Positions 40,722 through 48,299 of a stretch of DNA of 64,000 nucleotides are shown piece by piece. Made by a program: the position numbers and the translations under genes. A model generated the notes under the pieces. It did not search any database. It was not told the origin of the DNA and saw only the letters and a program-made list of their open reading frames with translations. Numbering within the stretch: the first letter of the stretch is position 1; each line of letters starts with the position of its first letter. The DNA is from a virus: positions 62,001 to 126,000 of IMG/VR virus record IMGVR_UViG_3300018426_001942, one strand, 5' to 3'.

Positions 40722-41673
40722 TTACTTGTTCCTTTATCCAGGCATAGGTATGCTTTAGTCCATACTCTAAGTCTTCATCAGGTCTCCAACCTAAAAGTTC
40801 TTCAATTAATTTATTATGACTAGTTCGACCCATAACACCTACAGGTCCGTCAACATTGTTTATTTCTAATGTATTCTTACCTGCTATTTGTGCAATTAAT
40901 TGGGCTAAGTCGTTTATTGATATCATTCTTTCGCTACCAAGGTTAACTGGTTGATCGATATCACTTGCCATAATTTTTTGAAGTCCTTTGATACACTCTT
41001 CAATATATAAAAAACTACGTGTTTGGTTACCTGGTCCCCATATATCTACTTTTCCGTTACTTTCTGCAACTTTACGACAGAGTGCCGCTGGTGCTTTTTC
41101 TTTGCCGTCATTCCAACTACCGTATGGGCCAAAGACATTGTGTAATCTTACAACCTTTGCATCTATATTGTAATTTTTTCTATGTGTTAAATACAAACGT
41201 TCACTAAACAGTTTTTCCCAGCCATATTCTGTATCTGGTTCTGCAGGATATGCACTTACTTCTTCGCAATAAGGATTATCCGGATCTAATTGATTACGTT
41301 CCGGATACACACATGCACTACTTGTGTACAAAATCTTCTTGATACCTTTTTTAGTTGCTTCGTGTAGTACGTTTAAATTTATTAATGCACTATTATGCAT
41401 TATATCGCTATCATGCTCACCTATTCCAATATATCCTGTGCCGCCCATATCTGCTGCAAGCTGATATATTTCATCTAAATCATTTCTGACAACTCCTGCT
41501 ACAAAATCAGGATTGCGCAAATCTACTTGATAGAATTCTTGTGCCCTTGTAGGTTCAAATGCAGGTTGTTTTATATCTGCACCTATCACATAATTTCCTT
41601 GCTCGACTAGTTCGTTAACTAGATGATGCCCTATGAAGCCGCCGGCTCCGCATACTAATATTTTCTTTTTCAT
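40696..41673 (-). CDS. GDP-mannose 3,5-epimerase-like SDR protein
   Basis: About 325 residues, taken from the ATG at 41673, one base after the previous stop; an ATG at 41685 is also in frame. It is an extended short-chain dehydrogenase with VCGAGGFIGHHL (7-18) for NAD. DMGGTGYIG (75-83), SSACVYPE (118-125, Cys121), Tyr150 and Lys154 in TEYGWEKL, and KEKAPAALCRK and NQTRSFLYIEEC match plant GDP-mannose 3,5-epimerase, whose catalytic residues are Cys, Tyr and Lys in this order. It would turn GDP-mannose into GDP-L-galactose or GDP-L-gulose. Other epimerases of the same family cannot be fully ruled out. Confidence 0.82.
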   Translation of the reverse strand: MKKKILVCGAGGFIGHHLVNELVEQGNYVIGADIKQPAFEPTRAQEFYQVDLRNPDFVAGVVRNDLDEIYQLAADMGGTGYIGIGEHDSDIMHNSALINLNVLHEATKKGIKKILYTSSACVYPERNQLDPDNPYCEEVSAYPAEPDTEYGWEKLFSERLYLTHRKNYNIDAKVVRLHNVFGPYGSWNDGKEKAPAALCRKVAESNGKVDIWGPGNQTRSFLYIEECIKGLQKIMASDIDQPVNLGSERMISINDLAQLIAQIAGKNTLEINNVDGPVGVMGRTSHNKLIEELLGWRPDEDLEYGLKHTYAWIKEQVNANIQQNG

Positions 41674-41674
41674 C

Positions 41675-42949
41675 TTAATTCCCATATTTTTCTGTTATTA
41701 AATCTAATTCAACATCAGGTAATGTTTTTAAATGTTGAAAATTATATTCAACAATTCCTGCTACTTCTTCAGTAAATTTTATCTTACGTTCGTCCGACCA
41801 ATTTGATATTGAGTTTACAATATCACAAATTTGTTTTATGCGTTCTACTGGATCAGCAACAGTATCATAATCTTCTGACCACCAGTGATCAAAAGTTTTG
41901 AATCCCATGTCTTTTATATGTTGTAAACTTCCTTTTGCACCCATCATTATAAATGGTTGCTTATAAGCAATAGGCTTATAAGTTTTTTCTGTAATGTGTA
42001 TTTCATCAGTAAAGAAAAAAGTTTCGCTAATAATATTTATTAGGCTATTTTTAAAATAATGCTCTATTGATTCCTCAGTTGACTCCATAGGATAACTGTT
42101 AAAGTTAGGATTATCTAGCACTAACGGAAGTTTATTTTTACTAGGTAAAATATCATCTTTAGTAATATCTAAATTAGGATAACGTTTTATAAGATAATCA
42201 ACATTACTTTCGAATGATCTTCCAGACTCTGGTTGCTTGCTATCCATGCTCATATAAAATTTGTCAAGTAGTTTTAGTTTAAACATTTTAATAAAAAATG
42301 TAAGTCTGTGATCACTATACCTACGCTGAAAACATAAGAAATCTTTCTCTCTTGGTCCAATAATATACGGATCTTGTTTGAGTAGTGTTTGCTCCACGTT
42401 TGTTCTATGTATTTTAAATGTAGGAAAATATTCTACATTAATCTTAGGACCTGGTTTATTTTCTGCCCACTTATTATACAGCTCTTGTCCGTTAGCACAA
42501 TTTGTAAAATAAACAACCTTGTCTAAAGGTATTTCGTAATGATTAAAAAATTGTGTCATTACTTCCCAGTGCCTATGAGTTACCCAACCTTCAAATGGAA
42601 TGGTAACAAGTATGTATCCGTTACCATTCTGTATTTGGTCTCTAATTAACGAACTAGGCGGATTATTAACAAATGGTCCGTCAGTAGTACTAAAAAGTTT
42701 TGTCCAATCTCTATAATAATACGATGTGAAATTTAATTCGTAAAAGTATTTTTTGTCTTGTGGGATTTTAAATGCAGAAATAATTTCTCTATTTTTAAAT
42801 GACTGAAACACTACTGGTGCTTGTACATCATCATCTACGTGTCCTTCATTCATAGCATAATTTATGTCTGCTAGTGTAGGTACTCTATTGTTAGTTATTG
42901 GCCATTTAGGTCCGCACCATTTGTATGCAAAACTTAAAATTTTAGACAT
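41675..42949 (-). CDS. Glycosyltransferase-like protein with TEK(T) motif, copy 3
   Basis: A 424-residue protein. The C-terminal motif is NIISETFFFTDEIHITEKTY, then KPIAYKQPFIMMGAKGSL and IKDMGFKTFDHWWSEDYD (about 312-370). Before it comes DFLCFQRRYSDHRLTFFIKM, an Arg-rich segment that may bind phosphate groups. Its N-terminal half is the longest of the three relatives. Overlaps the radical SAM gene by 8 bases. Confidence 0.68.
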   Translation of the reverse strand: MSKILSFAYKWCGPKWPITNNRVPTLADINYAMNEGHVDDDVQAPVVFQSFKNREIISAFKIPQDKKYFYELNFTSYYYRDWTKLFSTTDGPFVNNPPSSLIRDQIQNGNGYILVTIPFEGWVTHRHWEVMTQFFNHYEIPLDKVVYFTNCANGQELYNKWAENKPGPKINVEYFPTFKIHRTNVEQTLLKQDPYIIGPREKDFLCFQRRYSDHRLTFFIKMFKLKLLDKFYMSMDSKQPESGRSFESNVDYLIKRYPNLDITKDDILPSKNKLPLVLDNPNFNSYPMESTEESIEHYFKNSLINIISETFFFTDEIHITEKTYKPIAYKQPFIMMGAKGSLQHIKDMGFKTFDHWWSEDYDTVADPVERIKQICDIVNSISNWSDERKIKFTEEVAGIVEYNFQHLKTLPDVELDLITEKYGN

Positions 42950-44318
42950 TACTACAATCCTTATAAAAGTTTTCTAACTCAGGAAATGTTTCAACTAAGT
43001 TAGTATCTCTACGTTTGTCATATTCAGAAAACCAAGAATAAAAATTACGTTTGCCTTTGATAATTGTTTCTTCATCATAATTTGTATTTCTCATGTAGTC
43101 TACAACCCGTCTAAATCTTTCATATTCTAAAGAACTAAATTTTGTACGGTCTTTGTCATTTACGTTTGACTCTATAAAGTTTAAGTGGTCTTCCATATAT
43201 GGCATAAACTTTTCTTTAGGCAAAATATTCATATCAAATTGTAAAGGTTCTTTTAGATACGGTGTATCAAATCTAACACGTTGCCACTGTGTTTCATTTG
43301 TATCAGTATTGTACTTTTGTCGCCATTCTAAAATCTTTACTAGTAGCAAACTAAAACTAGTAACAGCAAACAAATTAAATGTTACCATAAACGTTACAGG
43401 CCAACCTGTACTACTTAGGTAATAATCTAAATTCTTTTCCCAAAGCTCAATGTCAAGTCCGGTACGAGTATATTCTGCACGTGGTCCCCAGGTGTCAATA
43501 CTAGTATATAACTTAAAACTATTAATACAGTTTTTTGCCTTAAGATCTTTAACACGCTCTACAAGTCTATAAACCATTGCAGGCTTTACGCCCATATTAC
43601 TGTTAAGTTCTATATTAAGATGAGGTTTAGGATTTTCTTCTAATTCGTCAAACAATCGCCATGTACTCTTATGCATGAGCGGCTCACCGCCTGTAACACG
43701 CAATATGTTTAGTGTTTTACTAACTTCAGGCCACCACTTCCACCATGCATCTACATACGGATTAGTTTCTTCTTCATATAATTCAAACCAGTCAATGTCA
43801 TTTCTGTGTTCTGTGCTGTCGCTGTATGGGCCGTAATGTTTTATTTCATTATAGTATCTACTACTAAATTTTGGATGGCAATAACCGCATTTAAAATTAC
43901 ATTCATTACTAAAGTTTACTTCTATATATTCTGGATTAATATCGTAATCCCAAGGATTGCTTTTTATTTCTTCTATCCTTTCAGGAGTATAAATGCTTGT
44001 AGTCTTGATATGTCTGTCACTTACATAGTCCTTGCCCATACATTCTATATTCCAGCAATATTGACAGCCACTGGGCTTGCCTCCATTTAGCATTGCTAAC
44101 CGTTCTTGTTTTTTCTGTGGAGTATTATGTAACTGGCTCGGATTTTCATCTAACCCTTCGAGTGGAATTTTATGAGGTGCAGGATGGTAGCAACTATGTG
44201 TCTCGCCTGTTTGTAAATAAATTGTAACATGATGCCATTTTGCTAGACAAAAAGTAGGCGAGGTTTCTCTTTCTACTTTAGGCATAATTTCTTTAATCCT
44301 GATTAGCTCAGTATTCAT
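42942..44318 (-). CDS. Radical SAM enzyme with N-terminal Cys-rich part
   Basis: A 458-residue enzyme, the largest of the island's radical SAM proteins. TFCLAKWHHVTIY, THSCYHPAP and GCQYCWNIECMG in the first 115 residues look like auxiliary cluster ligands. FSNECNFKCGYCHPKF (about 151-166) is the core motif and RVTGGEPLM (about 226-234) the GGE. The order matches the genes at 26301 and 31645, but this protein has a long C-terminal extension of about 150 residues. It is the only radical SAM gene within the glycosyltransferase unit. Confidence 0.87.
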   Translation of the reverse strand: MNTELIRIKEIMPKVERETSPTFCLAKWHHVTIYLQTGETHSCYHPAPHKIPLEGLDENPSQLHNTPQKKQERLAMLNGGKPSGCQYCWNIECMGKDYVSDRHIKTTSIYTPERIEEIKSNPWDYDINPEYIEVNFSNECNFKCGYCHPKFSSRYYNEIKHYGPYSDSTEHRNDIDWFELYEEETNPYVDAWWKWWPEVSKTLNILRVTGGEPLMHKSTWRLFDELEENPKPHLNIELNSNMGVKPAMVYRLVERVKDLKAKNCINSFKLYTSIDTWGPRAEYTRTGLDIELWEKNLDYYLSSTGWPVTFMVTFNLFAVTSFSLLLVKILEWRQKYNTDTNETQWQRVRFDTPYLKEPLQFDMNILPKEKFMPYMEDHLNFIESNVNDKDRTKFSSLEYERFRRVVDYMRNTNYDEETIIKGKRNFYSWFSEYDKRRDTNLVETFPELENFYKDCSNV

Positions 44319-45205
44319 CTTTTCTTAATTATCCTCGGTGTGTTTTGATACACACTTTTAAAAAATCTACTACCTTGTGCATCTAGGTCTGATATTTCTA
44401 AATCTAATTCATTACGCAAATTATTACCGTACTTAAAACTTTCAGATTTAACATCAAGTTCACTTACTTTTTCTTCTTTCCAATAATTTGTTAGGTATTT
44501 AAAATCTCTTACATTAGTATAGTCCCAATCTGTACACATTGTCATGTAACAGCCCATTCTTGCACCAAGTATACTCCAATCTCCATACTCTACATCTGCT
44601 CCAACAGTACACCATATACGCAATCTATCTAAGTTTTGCCACCAAACTTTTTTTATGTCAGTTGCTTTGGCACCTTCGTTAAGGCTCATTTTAACGCCTT
44701 CGCGAAATCCTGCTCTCCAAGCCTGAAATGGAGACCCGTTTGTATAACTTACTGAATAATTATCATTAAATTGATAATATTTTTCGTCAAAACAAAACTC
44801 TACAAGTCCTTTCGTATCGTCTGGATTTGAATTTTCATGTGTTTTCATATTATGGACGAACTTACGAGTCCACATTTTTAATCCACCATTGCCGTACATA
44901 AGTCCGTTAACGTGAACTTTGCCACACCAACTAAAAACATAGTCTTCAGTGACGCCTAACTTTTCTAAATCAATTTCTTGCTGTAAAAATTCAGTGTCTA
45001 TTATGTTGTCACCGTCAACTGTGACAAAATATTCTGTTTCACTTAGATCTGCACATGCCTTGTGTGCGGCATCTGATCCGTCTACACCATGAACACGCTT
45101 TGCCCAAGGCAACTTGTTACACAAGTCTGCATAGTTTTTTTCAGCATTTGGTTCGTCATAAGATAAAAAGATAATATCTTGATCAATGACTTTGATTTTA
45201 CTCAT
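44315..45205 (-). CDS. GT-A-like glycosyltransferase
   Basis: A 296-residue protein. IIFLSYDEPNAEKNY (11-25), GSDAAHKACADL (43-54) and EYFVTVDGDNIID (58-70) form the nucleotide-sugar-binding part, with the D-x-D at 64-66. GLMYGNGGLKMW and TNGSPFQAWRAGFREG follow. The same blocks occur in module 4 of the protein at 36187. It is probably a soluble transferase that adds a sugar to a phage or host acceptor. Confidence 0.68.
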   Translation of the reverse strand: MSKIKVIDQDIIFLSYDEPNAEKNYADLCNKLPWAKRVHGVDGSDAAHKACADLSETEYFVTVDGDNIIDTEFLQQEIDLEKLGVTEDYVFSWCGKVHVNGLMYGNGGLKMWTRKFVHNMKTHENSNPDDTKGLVEFCFDEKYYQFNDNYSVSYTNGSPFQAWRAGFREGVKMSLNEGAKATDIKKVWWQNLDRLRIWCTVGADVEYGDWSILGARMGCYMTMCTDWDYTNVRDFKYLTNYWKEEKVSELDVKSESFKYGNNLRNELDLEISDLDAQGSRFFKSVYQNTPRIIKKR

Positions 45206-45773
45206 TTACTACCTCGCAAGAATACTTCTGAAACCTTCTATTAGTATATACACTAAAATCTTCAAGATTAAACTGAGTCTGGCTGTTAAACTCGAGTTCA
45301 TTATCGATTAAATGCTCTACTGTAGTGGTAAAATATTCGTGCAAGATATTCGGATTATTCTTCTGCGTAACAGAAAACCTTAAATTTTGATTTATTCTTT
45401 CTTTTTTATCTTCTAGTTCTAGTTTTGCCTCGTCTGATAAAGAAATATTCCACAAATTTTGTTTTGTTTTGTATTTTACTATAACTTGAGCATTATTTGT
45501 TGGAATAATTTTATACACATTATCATTAACATCTGACTCAATTTTCTTATTCTTAGATACAATTACATAAGATGATGTTCCGACATCATAAACAACTTTG
45601 TGCGTTGTTATACTTTTGTTGCCGTCTAGAAAATCACGTATATCTTCAATTTGTGCCGGGAAAGAGCTCTCAAATTCCTGTTCTATGTTAGATATAGATT
45701 TAATATCTCCTGTATCTTTATCAAAATATACCTTATGTTTGATTTCAAATTTAGGTGTCTGTAGTACAATCAT
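45198..45773 (-). CDS. Hypothetical protein in the glycosyltransferase unit
   Basis: A 191-residue strand-rich soluble protein (KFEIKHKVYFDKDTGDIKSI, HKVVYDVGTSSYVIVSKNKK). No enzyme motif is visible. It looks more like a structural or binding protein than the enzymes around it. It is coupled to both neighbours by short overlaps. Confidence 0.55.
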   Translation of the reverse strand: MIVLQTPKFEIKHKVYFDKDTGDIKSISNIEQEFESSFPAQIEDIRDFLDGNKSITTHKVVYDVGTSSYVIVSKNKKIESDVNDNVYKIIPTNNAQVIVKYKTKQNLWNISLSDEAKLELEDKKERINQNLRFSVTQKNNPNILHEYFTTTVEHLIDNELEFNSQTQFNLEDFSVYTNRRFQKYSCEVVNE

Positions 45774-46606
45774 ATATCTAACCTCTTTTCTAGTATACTC
45801 AAAATGTCATCTGTTAAGAAACTATCTTCAGTGTAATGGAAAATACCAGTTTGCTTGTAATTACCAATAAAAAGTTCTGCTTGATTTGTAAAATATGAGC
45901 CAACTTTCGTTTGCCAACTCTCACGAATATCATTCCAGCCTTGTATGTTTGCTTTCATGTGTGTAAATGAAGGATTAGGTAAATTAGGATTAGTAACTTT
46001 TGACTTACAGTCAAGCATATCTACAGTCATTGCTGCCGTTAAATCCATACTTGCAAAATTTTGTATTAATTTATCGCCCTTAACCTTATAAAAATCCTGC
46101 CAATTGTTAGTAATAGTATCTAACCATTTGTAAAATTCAAGTGCAAAATCACTTTTCTTAAAATAATGGAAACCCATGTACACATCAGGTAAATGTAACT
46201 TTTTAAAATTACGTCTATAAAATGTATCTGTAACTCTTTCACCTCTGTAATCATAAACTGTTGACGTTAGAAACATATCATAAGGTTGTAAAATTTCCAT
46301 CCAACTTGTAATATCGTCTAACACTAACATGTCTGTGTCTAACACTATTGCATCATCATAAGGAGATATAAAGTAAGTTTTCCATCTATTGTGTATTTTC
46401 CAATCATACTTGTTTGCTAAGTCGCCCCATGGTATTTCAATAATGTTATCAAACAGGTCTTTGTATTTTTCAGGCACAACATTATCGGTTAGAATACTAA
46501 TTTTAGAATTAGGAGTAGTGTTGTGTATGCTCATAGCAAGAGCACATGCTTGCTGCACGTAATCAACATGTTCAGTATTTTGTGCAACTAGAATAAAATT
46601 AGGCAT
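45770..46606 (-). CDS. GT8-like glycosyltransferase, copy 1
   Basis: A 278-residue protein with the order of glycogenin-like GT-A enzymes: LVAQNTEHVDYVQQACALA at the start, KISILTDNVVPEKY, then DDAIVLDTDMLVL (84-96) with the metal-binding D-x-D at 90-92, and a later FTHMKANIQGW block. It is a paralogue of the next upstream gene. GT8 enzymes use UDP-sugars and retain the sugar configuration. The acceptor is unknown. Confidence 0.72.
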   Translation of the reverse strand: MPNFILVAQNTEHVDYVQQACALAMSIHNTTPNSKISILTDNVVPEKYKDLFDNIIEIPWGDLANKYDWKIHNRWKTYFISPYDDAIVLDTDMLVLDDITSWMEILQPYDMFLTSTVYDYRGERVTDTFYRRNFKKLHLPDVYMGFHYFKKSDFALEFYKWLDTITNNWQDFYKVKGDKLIQNFASMDLTAAMTVDMLDCKSKVTNPNLPNPSFTHMKANIQGWNDIRESWQTKVGSYFTNQAELFIGNYKQTGIFHYTEDSFLTDDILSILEKRLDI

Positions 46607-47426
46607 CTATTATTTCCTCTAATGCATATTTGTTCATTACATGCACACTATTTCCTAAAAACTTACAAGGAATAAATTGATCAATAGTATTTTCTTTTTG
46701 TAGTAAGAACGTAAATTTATCATCTTGAATACTGTGAACTAAATCTCTATCCGCCGTAAAAAACAATTTACCCGGCATTGACTTTGCAAAATTTCCTTGC
46801 TTAAAATTGTTCATTATATGAATTGCAATACTAAAAGCATAATCGTTTCTATAAGTTGTGGAGACAATATTATAAACATTTCTATAGTGTCTATAATTTT
46901 CCTGTATATGCTTTAATAAATTAAAAAAAGTTCTATTTAATTCTGTTTTTCTAAAAAATACACAAGTAGCCCAATAAAAATCTACACTTGTTTCACTTAT
47001 AAATTTAAATTCACTTGTATCTCTTGATGCTAGATCAATAGCATCTTTGTAAATTAAAAAGTCATAGGCACTATCATAAGCATTTTTTAATATGCTATCT
47101 GCAATAACATAATCACTATCTAGTACTATAGTTTCATCATACGGACTAAGATCAAAAGCAAGTACCCTATCATCATTTTTGAAATCTAAAACTTTGTGTG
47201 TCTTTGCACTATTGTAAAAATATTTCTTGCTGGACTCAACTGTGATATCATTTATAATAATTTTATCAAATACATCTTTATACCTGTCATTAATGCTCTG
47301 TTTATCTGTAACTATAGAAACAGGAATAGACAAATATTGTTCAGCACGTTTTGCAAGAAAAGCTGCTTGCTTTACATAATCAATTTCACTGTTATTATGT
47401 GCAAAAACAAGAATACCTTTACTCAT
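46599..47426 (-). CDS. GT8-like glycosyltransferase, copy 2
   Basis: About 275 residues from ATG 47426 (MSKGILVFAH); an ATG at 47441 is also in frame but overlaps more. It shares the order of copy 1: LVFAHNNSEIDYVKQAAFLA, SIVTDKQSINDRYKDVFDK and DETIVLDSDYVIAD (97-110), where D-x-D is DSD. Sequence identity with copy 1 is low outside these blocks, so the duplication is old or the two were acquired separately. Confidence 0.7.
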   Translation of the reverse strand: MSKGILVFAHNNSEIDYVKQAAFLAKRAEQYLSIPVSIVTDKQSINDRYKDVFDKIIINDITVESSKKYFYNSAKTHKVLDFKNDDRVLAFDLSPYDETIVLDSDYVIADSILKNAYDSAYDFLIYKDAIDLASRDTSEFKFISETSVDFYWATCVFFRKTELNRTFFNLLKHIQENYRHYRNVYNIVSTTYRNDYAFSIAIHIMNNFKQGNFAKSMPGKLFFTADRDLVHSIQDDKFTFLLQKENTIDQFIPCKFLGNSVHVMNKYALEEIIDA

Positions 47427-47766
47427 TAAAGATGCCTTCAACTGATCGTTGCTTTTTGATTTTATTGTATTCGGTGAAATACTTGTTAGAGGCTTCTGCG
47501 TATGTTTTTACAAGATTATTTGTAAACCTTGGTAAATCATCTACAAGAATAGGAATGCCATTATCATCTGTAAGTACAATTTGATCTTGTTCTAAACTTA
47601 CTAGACTTTGACAAAAACTAATTAGTTCTTTAGAGGATGTAAACTGACAGCCGCTTTCGTAATGTATTAAGTCTGATTGATATTGTTGCTGTAAAAGATT
47701 CTTTTGTTGATTTATAATGTCAAGTAATTTACTTGCTTCAAGTGCTTTTGCTAATTTTTCGTCCAT
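47419..47766 (-). CDS. Small coiled-coil hypothetical protein
   Basis: A 115-residue helical protein. It starts with a coiled coil (KLLDIINQQKNLLQQQYQSD), has FTSSKELISFCQSLVSL and ends in a charged helix. I associate this pattern with small proteins near tail genes of T4-like marine phages. It is the first gene of unit E, 19 bases after the predicted transcription start, and has GGAGA as ribosome binding site. Confidence 0.55.
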   Translation of the reverse strand: MDEKLAKALEASKLLDIINQQKNLLQQQYQSDLIHYESGCQFTSSKELISFCQSLVSLEQDQIVLTDDNGIPILVDDLPRFTNNLVKTYAEASNKYFTEYNKIKKQRSVEGIFNE

Positions 47767-47791
47767 ACAAAGTCTCCATAAGTATACTGTA

Positions 47792-47820
47792 ATTATACAC
47801 TATCAGGCTTTGATTGTCAA
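47792..47820 (-). promoter_or_regulatory. Consensus sigma70 promoter of unit E
   Basis: On the minus strand TTGACA (47820-47815), a 17-base spacer and TATAAT (47797-47792), an exact consensus match. The -35 box overlaps the stop codon of the upstream structural gene. It marks the border between virion genes and the enzyme island. Confidence 0.85.
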
Positions 47821-48299
47821 GAAAAAGACCAAGTCCAAATTGTTGTTAGATCTGTATCTGTTATAGTAGGCACACGGGGTTCTGCTAAAGGATTTTCTGT
47901 ACAAGCTCTTCTAATCCAGTTGTCATCTCTCCATTTTTTGAGAGTTGTAATTGTCTTACCTGTATACCCTAGTTCAATGAATTTATTATTGCAAATTTCA
48001 AAGTATTCTTTTTGGTATAAGTAATCTCTATTTCCATTATGTGTTATACTGTAAATTCCATGGATATAAAAATGCATAGTTTCCGCATCTAAAATTCCAA
48101 AAATTACAGAAACAGGAATATTATCTATAGTTACAATAAAAATTTCTGAATATGTATTAGAAACATACGATAAGTAACTTTCAAAATTATTAGACAGTCC
48201 GTCTGTGCTGTTAACAAAAACACCTCCAAGTTCTTGAACTAGTCTATCAACAAACTCTTGATCTAATTTATCAACTTTATGTACAAAATATGTTGCCAT
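47817..48299 (-). CDS. Hypothetical protein after the adhesin gene
   Basis: A 160-residue soluble protein joined to the large fibre gene by a TAATG overlap. FVHKVDKLDQEFVDRLVQEL opens it, IFIVTIDNIPVSVIFGILD and MHFYIHGIYSITHNGN follow as strands, and YTGKTITTLKKWRDDNWIRR as a helix. The order is loosely like a GNAT fold, but no acyl-CoA loop is seen. Being coupled to a fibre gene, it may be a fibre chaperone or cap. Confidence 0.55.
   Translation of the reverse strand: MATYFVHKVDKLDQEFVDRLVQELGGVFVNSTDGLSNNFESYLSYVSNTYSEIFIVTIDNIPVSVIFGILDAETMHFYIHGIYSITHNGNRDYLYQKEYFEICNNKFIELGYTGKTITTLKKWRDDNWIRRACTENPLAEPRVPTITDTDLTTIWTWSFS

Noticed and set aside
47817-48299. A GNAT acetyltransferase call for the protein after the adhesin gene
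   Set aside because: The order of strands is similar, but no acyl-CoA-binding loop is visible, so it is left as hypothetical.
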